Program-made: the position numbers and the translations under genes
The notes under the pieces: model-generated
Database searches by the model: none
Told to the model about the DNA's origin: nothing
What the model saw: the letters and a program-made list of their open reading frames with translations, nothing else
Source: Casuarina equisetifolia
Lineage: Eukaryota > Streptophyta > Magnoliopsida > Fagales > Casuarinaceae
Direction: 5' to 3'
Assembly (NCBI GenBank): GCA_028551475.1
Contig: CM052357.1
Location: 23,292,451 to 23,356,450, forward strand
Length of the DNA: 64,000 bases
In this document: one piece after another, positions 57,001 to 64,000 of the stretch
How the letters are laid out: each line of letters begins with the position of its first letter
Position numbering within the stretch: position 1 is the stretch's first letter

Positions 57001-59824
57001 AATGGATGGGATGCTTCAATACAATTCGAAGTGTCTCTAAATGTGCAGCGAGGATGGGTCAGATGTTCAGTTCCTCTCTCCAAACTTTTGCTGTCCCTGA
57101 AGAAGATATAGAGATGATCCCCGATATTGAAGTAACCTCTGATGGTGTTGACTACTGCTTTTCAGATGGAATAGGCAAGATTTCTCTGTCTTTTGCCAGG
57201 GAGGTTGCTCAGAAATGTGGATTAAGTCAAACTCCTTCTGCATTTCAGATTAGATATGGTGGATACAAAGGTGTTGTGGCTGTCGACCATAATTCCATTC
57301 GGAAGCTATCTCTGCGTAATAGTATGCTTAAATTTGCATCACCGAACAGGATGCTTAATGTCACTAAATGGAGTGAGTCAATGCCTTGCTATTTGAATCG
57401 AGAAATTATTTCACTCTTGTCTACCCTGGGAGTGAAGGATGAATCATTTGAGGAAATGCAACGTCAACAATTATGTCTGTTGGGAAAAATGCTGACTAGT
57501 AGAGAGGCAGCTTTAAATGTCTTAGAGAGCTTGAACGGATTTGATTGTAGAAACATTCTGATAAAAATGCTGCTTCAGGGATATGAGCCAAATCATGAAC
57601 CTTATCTCTCAATGATGCTTCAAGCACATCATGAGAACCTCATGTCTGATATGAAAAATAGATGTCGAATACTTGTCCCAAAGGGTCGGATCCTAATTGG
57701 TTGCCTAGATGAAACTGGCATTTTAAAATACGGCCAAGTTTATGTACGTGTCACCATGACCAAAGCAGAACTACAATCTTTCGATCAGAGTTTCTTCTGG
57801 AAGGTGGATGAGAAAACATGTGTAATTAGAGGGAAGGTCGTTGTAACCAAAAATCCTTGTCTTCACCCTGGAGATATAAGAGTCCTTGATGCTATCTATG
57901 ATGTAGAATTAGAGAAGAAGAGCCTGCTGGATTGCCTTGTCTTTCCAGGGGAAGGAGAACGGTATAAATTAATTCCTAGATTTCTTTTATCTACGTTTAT
58001 TGATTGGGGTCAGCAATTATTTCTTCATGAGGTAGAATATGCAAGGTGCAACTATGAGAACCATTTATGCTTATGCTTCCCTACAATGACTTGACGAAGT
58101 CCTGAAAAATAGTGTTCCCAACTCGACCATGTTACTGTGCTGTCCTAAAATATCCAGGTTATCGGATTTTTAGGAATCACCAGAATCAGGCTGCCTTCCA
58201 GCCTATGAACCTTAGAGATTGGATTGAGGCACATCTGTGTCTTTTGACCTGATGCAGTCAATCTCCAACTATGGATCCACAGACTTAGTTTTGATGGAAG
58301 ACTTACATTCCTGGTGGCTTCTCCAGCATTGTTTATTGGAAAACCTATTTACTTGCTGAAAGGCTTCACTGAATTAAACTGAACTTATCACTCTTTTCTC
58401 TTTATTTTCTATTTTTCCCTTGGCGATGCACGTAAGTTGATGCCTCAAATCATTTTGACATTTGCGTTCGGAACCTTCTTACAGGAGCTGTCTTCCTGGA
58501 ATCCTGATCAGGAAGTTAGCTGTGGAGCTCACTTTCCGGTCAAAGAATGCAAATTTTTACTCTGTTTCTGTCTAAGAAACCTACCTGGTCTGAACATCTC
58601 ATTATTTTTAATTTCCTAACTGCACTGGAAGTATTCTTTTCTGCAACAATGTGTGAGCTCTTTAATATTTGGGCAACACATAATAGAGCATGAGAAATGG
58701 CTAGGTCTTTTAGTTCTTGAATAAGTATACTTGTGGCTAAGAGATTTGGGTCTGCAGGCCACATCCAAATGAATGCTCTGGGGGTGATCTCGATGGAGAC
58801 CAATTTTTCATCAGCTGGGACAAAGATCTCATTCCATGTAAACATGATCCTCCGATGGACTACACAGGGCGTAGACCACGTATAAAGGATCATGATGTGA
58901 GCTTAGAGGTAAATTTTCTGCACCAACTCTAAACCTATAGAGTTGGGTTTAGTTTTCTTCATATGTAATCACTTCTTAGTTGGTTTTCTCATTAGCTCGG
59001 CAAAATTGCAGGAAATTCAAAATTTTTTTGTTGATTACATGATCAATGATAATTTGGGCGCCATCTCCACTGCACACCTTGTTCTTGCTGACCGTGAGCC
59101 GGATAAAGCACGGAGCCAAAAATGTCTAGAGTTGGCAAACCTTCATTCGATGGCTGTTGACTTCGCTAAGACTGGTGCACCTGCTGAAATGCCCAGGGTT
59201 TTGAAACCAAAGGAGTTTCCAGATTTCATGGAGAGGGCAGACAAACCCATGTATACCTCCAACGGGATCTTGGGGAAACTCTATCGCACAACGTTTGGCT
59301 CAACATTGCAAGAAAATCCAAAATTGGTCTCAGCTAAGATTTCTTTAGCAACATACGATCATGATCTTGAAGCAGACGGTTTCGAGGCCTTCCTTGATAT
59401 TGCAAAAGGCCACAGAGACCAGTATGCAGAAAAAATGAGTAGCTTAATGGCATATTACAGAGCCAAGAGTGAAGATGAGATTCTTACCGGTAATCTACGG
59501 AGCCGTGAAGCATATTTGCAGCGTGATAACAGGAGATATGGTGATATGAAGGATAGAATTGTGCTGTCAGTCAAGAGCTTACAAAAGGAAGCCAAAGAGT
59601 GGTTTGAAAGTAGCTGTAGAAGACAAGAATATCAACGGATGGCCTCAGCATGGTATCACGTAACCTACCATCCAACCCAGTATCAGGAAGGTATTTGTTG
59701 GTTGAGCTTTCCATGGATAGTAGGTGACATTTTGCTGGACATAAAAACTGTAAATAGCAGAAAAGTTCAAATGCAGGCTGCTTCGTTGGCTCAACTCTTA
59801 GTTGCTAAGAACGAACGTGACTAA
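54029..59824 (+). CDS. RDR2: RNA-dependent RNA polymerase 2
   Basis: Exons 54029-54550, 56058-57961, 58758-58908 and 59012-59824 join in phase to 1129 residues, close to Arabidopsis RDR2 (1133). The N-terminus has an RRM-like fold (VRVSNIPQTATAHDLLRFLE, then GFGRVQF). Exon 2 carries the core (for example YCFSDGIGKISLSFAREVAQ, SAFQIRYGGYKGVVAVD, KGRILIGCLDETG, VVTKNPCLHPGDIRVLDAIY). Exon 3 holds the catalytic loop CSGGDLDGDQFF with Asp at 819, 821 and 823. Exon 4 has the C-terminal helical domain and ends SFPWIVGDILLDIK plus a short tail. RDR2 works with Pol IV in the nucleus to make the second strand of transcripts that become 24-nt siRNAs for RNA-directed DNA methylation. All key residues are present and no frameshift was found, so it appears functional. 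Confidence 0.97.
54551..56057 (+). other. RDR2 intron 1 (1507 bp)
   Basis: Clear donor (gaaggtatgg) and acceptor (ttcttgcag). No embedded gene was seen. A T-rich stretch lies near 54595-54625. Confidence 0.85.
57962..58757 (+). other. RDR2 intron 2 (796 bp)
   Basis: The donor ggtataaa and acceptor gtctgcag split an Arg codon (cg/g) just before PHPNECSGGDLDGD. The exon 2 frame runs on into the intron to a stop at 58092-58094, so retaining this intron would remove the catalytic loop. Confidence 0.9.
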
Positions 59825-61717
59825 GGAAATAAGAGCCTTTGGGTTAATAGATACAGTCCTTGTTACCATCGGTTGTTGCTTGTTTTTGCGGTAATTAGCA
59901 TTGTAAAGGAGGTCCTCTGTTTCTGGTAGCTAGACTCCTGTAACTGATCTTGAGAGGTTTCTGGTTTCCCTCTGACGAAACCGAATTGGGCAAAACCCTA
60001 TACACTGGATCAGATATGAATCTGGATGAGCGTGTTCAATAGGTTGCAGGAGACGGAGTGCAGCATCAAGTTCACCCACAAGATGCATGCAGAAAATCAA
60101 GAACCCATTGGATGATGTAAAAGCAAGAACCCATTAATTAAAGTCATACCAGATTTTCTTAACTCCACATGACGAAGGTAATTGAACAGTCCAAGTGATG
60201 TCTAGGACTTGCATCGAATTGACCAAAAAGATGTCACATTTAAATCTAATGAAAAAGTTGATTTTCTAACTAAAAATTGGCTTGTGTAGAGGAAAGAAAT
60301 ACCAAAACAAAATTTGAGTTATGTACTTATCTTTTAATAGAATCTCTTGACTTAGCCCCAATTGACCCTACAAAACTGCACTTTTTCGTGTGATGTTGGC
60401 CAAAAAGAGAGTGGGTTTGAAAATGTGAAAGGGAAGAAACTTTCCAATGTCATGTAAATCACTTAAAAAATTAATGGCTTGAAAGTGAAGGCACCTTTGG
60501 AATCAACCAAACATCCGCATCTTCTGAGCCTTTTTAAGCAAGAAAGAGCATTCAATGACGCCATTCATCTTTCTTACAAAACAAGCAAATCCAAGCTTGT
60601 AGAAGTGAGCTTGTCCCTCACAGGATATATTCCCTGTTCCCTTCCTTTTCATTCAGTATTCATGGTATCAGAAAAGAGTACGTGAGTCTGCAGAGTTCCT
60701 GATATAGACGAAAACGATGACATCTTGTTTTCTATGTGCAGTCAACTCTCTCAACTCTCTCAACTCTCTCAACTCTCTAGTTGTCAGTAATATTTGGATA
60801 AAACTCTAGACACCCTCTTGATTAAACAAAAGAGAGAAAATAAAAATGATCTTTTTGGTACCCTTCCAAGAAGGAAAGAAACAAGAGATCAGTTTTCAGG
60901 GAGAAAGAGGGTTTGTGACGTTTCATTGGCTCCACTCAATCCTCATCATCTTAATCCTTACGATTATTTTTTTGTTCAAGAAAAAGAATTACTTTATAAT
61001 TGAATACAACCAAAATCTTTTCTCTCTATCCATTCATCCATTCATCCATTTCCTCTTTCTTTTCTAAGACATTTCTATCTTTTCAACTTTTTGTCACCAC
61101 TAAGACTTGTTTATTGAATCAACATTATCCTAGAAAATAGATGTATACTAAAATAAGAGATTGAGAATAAAAGAACCTCACTTGTGAATTTTTGCAGTGA
61201 AAAAGGACATGTTATATAAATGGTAACAACAATATGAAAAAAGTTAGAAGCTAAAGCAAAGCAAGTTTTTTGTGTTTGGAAATCATTTTTAAAGGATAGT
61301 ATATAAATGATTGTGAAGAAGAAATTGACTTTGTTGATGATTCTCTAAAGAATATTTTGTTCTTGAAATACCAGCCAATCAAGTGAAAGGGTGAAAAGCA
61401 GAGTCTAGGATTCTTTGACTCAACAGTAGCCTTGGCATCCTTGCAACGAAGATTGAGTAATTAGAAAGACAGGTAAAACCCACCTGTACCAACAACAATC
61501 ACGCATCTTGCTAATCACCAACATCACACGAAAAATAAATCATATTATAAGTACAGGAGAAAAAAAAATATCTCACGTTATATATACTTTAAAGCAAACG
61601 ATATTTTTTTTTTTCATATATGTAAAAGCTGGAGAACAGCGATTCGGCGCCGCCACGTCAACTTCCACCAGTCAACTCCCCGACTCCTCCGGCGCAGATC
61701 AGCCCTCGCCGCGCATC
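59825..61717. other. Convergent spacer between RDR2 and the unknown minus-strand gene
   Basis: The RDR2 3' UTR, then AT-rich DNA. It holds a 10-bp tandem repeat at about 60742-60779 and a cattcatc repeat near 61030-61050. Short frames at 60479-61067 show no family features. Confidence 0.5.
60742..60779. repeat. Tandem repeat of tcaactctct, about four copies
   Basis: A perfect 10-bp unit is repeated in intergenic DNA, flanked by short tag-tt sequence. Confidence 0.9.
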
Positions 61718-62260
61718 TTATCCGAACACCGCTACGTTCTTTGGGGAGTCCAAAGGTGCAGCCGCAGAAGATTTTTTTGTCGGCTTGTGACTTGGAACCG
61801 AAGCGTAACGGGTTGAGAAGTTACGGAACAAGGGGTAATCGTCGTCGACGTCGAGATCACCGTTCTGCCCCCGTCCTTCGTCGAAATTCAGCGCGTAACT
61901 CATAGGATCATATTGGAAATTTACTCCGTGCCGATTCGTAGCGCCCGTGCCGCTCCGTGACCTGTTGAACCGTCGAATGAAGGTCTTCCATCTCGGACCG
62001 GCGACGATCTCGGACCACTCCCGGAGTTTCTTGAGGGCTACAAAGCCTTGGAACCACCACCGGCCCTCGCTCGCCTGGCTCGCTTGTATCCGATCCCACC
62101 ACCCCAATCCAACGGCGGCGGGCCGCCGCGAGCCGAAGCAGGGGAAGCAAAAGCAGCAGCGAGTTCCCGCCAAGAGAGCGTTGGTCCCGTCTCCGCTGCA
62201 TTCAAGATCTCTCTGGTGGACTACATCGGTGTCCGACATATCGAGAGCCGTATTCGCCAA
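61718..62260 (-). CDS. Plant-specific protein of unknown function (Cys-rich N-terminus, WKTFIRRF / YDPMSYALNFDEG)
   Basis: A single-exon 180-residue protein on the minus strand. An N-terminal Cys/Phe patch (RCCFCFPCFGSRR) could be palmitoylated (inference). The centre has GRWWFQGFVALKKLREWSEI and VAGPRWKTFIRRFNR. The C-terminal half has FQYDPMSYALNFDEG, then acidic DLDVDDDYPLFRNFSTRYA. I recall similar small plant proteins of unknown function carrying the same WKTFIRRFNR...YDPLSYALNFDEG core, often described as stress-related, but I cannot give a reaction. GC content is high compared with its flanks, as in a real gene. A CT-rich tract lies just upstream in plus orientation at 62257-62300 (GA-rich on the sense strand), a likely leader. 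Confidence 0.8.
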   Translation of the reverse strand: MANTALDMSDTDVVHQRDLECSGDGTNALLAGTRCCFCFPCFGSRRPAAVGLGWWDRIQASQASEGRWWFQGFVALKKLREWSEIVAGPRWKTFIRRFNRSRSGTGATNRHGVNFQYDPMSYALNFDEGRGQNGDLDVDDDYPLFRNFSTRYASVPSHKPTKKSSAAAPLDSPKNVAVFG

Positions 62261-64000
62261 CTCTCTCTCTCCCTTTCTCCCTCTCTATCACTCTCTCCGC
62301 GAGCGATTAGGTTTATATTGGAGTCGGGAAAACCGAGAGACCGGGAAGCGCCGGTAGAGACGAATTTTTGCTGAAATGCTCACACCAAGAACCACCGGGA
62401 CTGGCAGGTAATCCAATCTCTGTCTATCTATAAAGCCAGCGCCACAAGAGGGTGTTTTGGTAATTTGGGTTGGGGATTTTTAGCCGTTGCGGTAAGTGAC
62501 GATTGGAAGATGCGAAGATGACCTGGTCAATCCAAGGGTGGAGGATCGTGGGCCCAGATAAGGCTTAATCAAAGGAAGTTCGGTGTGGCCTACTTTTAGA
62601 ACGTCAGGGTCCACTTGTTATTGGGCAGGAATATGCCAGCGCTGCCACGCACTAAAATCAGACCCTGGAGTGGCCTTTGCTTTGTTCTTATACTCATATT
62701 CGTTGATACGAAAGGCAAATCCATGTGAAAGTTTGGTAAATGAAAATGAGACAAGAGAGCCTCTGACCAATCGCACGTTAGACTCACTTGAAGAATTCGA
62801 CTAGGCTGCGCAAAATTACAAGTATTTCAATAGTTGAAACGTAAAAATGGATTTAAGTAAAATGCTTGTCATTTATAAATTGGTTTTTTTATGATTTATT
62901 TATACTTAAGGCAGGGACTCCTCTAGTCCAGTGATAACTGGGTTAGACCCTTGATTATCGAGTCTATCTAATTAGGGGTTTGAATTCTCTCTCTTTTTTA
63001 TGTACATGAGTATTAAAAAAATTTAAAATAAAAAAATTAAAAAATTAAAAAATTAAAAAAATTTAAAAATTATCATAACTTCACTTTAATATCTTTTTCT
63101 CTTAACAATTGATTAATAGATCCTCCAATTAACTTTTGTGCATGAGGTCAACCGGTTTCCATTTTCTCGTGAAAGTACTTAAAATTGGGTGCCATAGGAG
63201 ATAATTCACGTGCAAGACTTCTTGTGAGAGAATAGGCAGCAACTACGAGCGTTGAACGCATTTAGAGTCCAACAACAAGTGTCACCTTCCACGCATATAA
63301 TGTGTGAAGAAGAAAGAAGCGCCGCAGAATTTGCAATGTAGGAGTACCACCTTGTCATGGTCTGGCTGTCTTCTGTTTACCCAGTCAAGTATGTATTAAT
63401 GCCGGAGCATTATTTTCGTTCATTTATGAATGGCAGCTCATCTGCATGCCTATCTGCATTGAAGCATTTCTCATAAGGTTATAAAAGCATGAAAGCTCAT
63501 TACTTTTCAGCACGGATTTCCTGAATCTTTTTGTTAATTGTGGAATCAATATAAAAAATAAAGACAAAATAGTCATTCTTGCCTATATGGGTTGGTTTCT
63601 TCATTTTTGACAGTTACGTTTTTAGAATAGCCTATAAATGAAGCTTAGAAGACTCGAGTCATCACGATAATGTAAGAGTCTCAGATAAAGACGTTATGAA
63701 ACCCCAAAAATTAAGAGTGGGAAGTGCTACTCCCCTGCTCCAGTAAATCTTACAAGTCATGGAGACAAGATCAATTTCCAGTGAAGAACAACTAATCCAT
63801 GCATATTCTAACGCAAACTTAAATACATAACTACATCATACAGACCAACAGCCCATAGAAGTCTTCCAGCAGCTTGACTAAGATTTTCAAGCAACACACA
63901 AACAGATCTTTCTACCAAGACCAAACTCATAACTAAGCAGCAGTAGTCTATCTTTAGCATACTTACAAACACCCCAACTTACATTGCAATAGCTCCAACA
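62261..64000. other. Upstream region of the 61.7 kb gene and AT-rich window end
   Basis: The leader and promoter of the minus-strand gene lie at the left. It holds the SINE candidate (62915-63072). The remainder to 64000 has no supported gene. The last 300 bases could be the 3' UTR of a gene starting beyond the window, but nothing proves it. Confidence 0.45.
62915..63072 (+). mobile_element. tRNA-related SINE candidate with A-rich tail
   Basis: tagtccagtga at 62924-62934 matches the Pol III A-box consensus (TRGYNNARNGG) at 10 of 11 positions. ggtttgaattc at 62977-62987 matches the B box (RGTTCRANTCC) at 9 of 11. The spacing of 53 bases between box starts is tRNA-like. Downstream is a T-rich stretch and then an A/T-rich tail of repeated attaaaaa units to about 63072. 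The unit does not fold as a convincing intact tRNA, so a SINE relic is the best reading. Target-site duplications were not confirmed. Confidence 0.6.

Noticed and set aside
55980..58094. A separate 704-residue RDR gene starting at 55980
   Set aside because: The first codons are intron sequence; exon 1 at 54029-54550 joins in phase at 56058 and supplies the normal N-terminus.
62915..62995. A functional tRNA gene
   Set aside because: The boxes fit but I could not form convincing acceptor and anticodon stems; an A-rich tail favours a SINE.

Overview
This is a eudicot plant nuclear window. It is AT-rich between genes, its genes carry GT-AG introns, and its proteins match plant-specific families (ROP GTPase, ATL RING-H2, WAT1 transporter, RDR2). 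I cannot name the species. Exon joints given below were checked by hand for reading phase; gene names rest on remembered protein families, with no database search.

Layout. 1-15 kb holds two tandem same-strand paralogs of SUO, the BAH + TFIIS-N + GW-repeat protein linked to miRNA translational repression. The first lacks its 5' exon because the window starts inside its first intron. 16.5-19.3 kb (minus) is a type-II ROP/RAC small GTPase, ROP10-like. 21.8-26.2 kb (plus) is a DEG9-type serine protease with an intact H-D-S triad. 27.9-30.4 kb (minus) is a WAT1-related EamA transporter. 31.4-33.2 kb (plus) is a small HIG1-domain mitochondrial protein. 34-35.7 kb holds a 98-bp tandem duplication, a broken Ty1/copia gag fragment and a small atypical HLH gene. 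40.6-42.8 kb (plus) is a UBC4/5/6-class ubiquitin E2. 45.3-48.0 kb (plus) is an LRR receptor-like pseudokinase. 51.65-52.75 kb (plus) is an ATL RING-H2 E3. 54.0-59.8 kb (plus) is a complete RDR2 RNA-dependent RNA polymerase (four exons, 1129 aa). 61.7-62.3 kb (minus) is a plant-specific protein of unknown function. A tRNA-related SINE candidate lies near 62.9-63.1 kb.

The gene order recalls two Arabidopsis blocks, from memory: SUO pair / ROP10 / HIG1-RING (At3g48030-At3g48060) and DEG9 / WAT1-like (around At5g40200-At5g40240). HIG1 and ATL-RING are separate genes here, whereas Arabidopsis ATL48 (At3g48030) is described as one fused protein. Functionally the window brings together RNA silencing (two SUO genes, RDR2), ubiquitin transfer (E2 and RING E3) and signalling (ROP, LRR pseudokinase). 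I see no operon-like coordination and no clearly new molecular system. The most notable points are the SUO tandem pair, the separate HIG1 and ATL genes, the overlapping uORFs at the second SUO start, and the retroelement relics.
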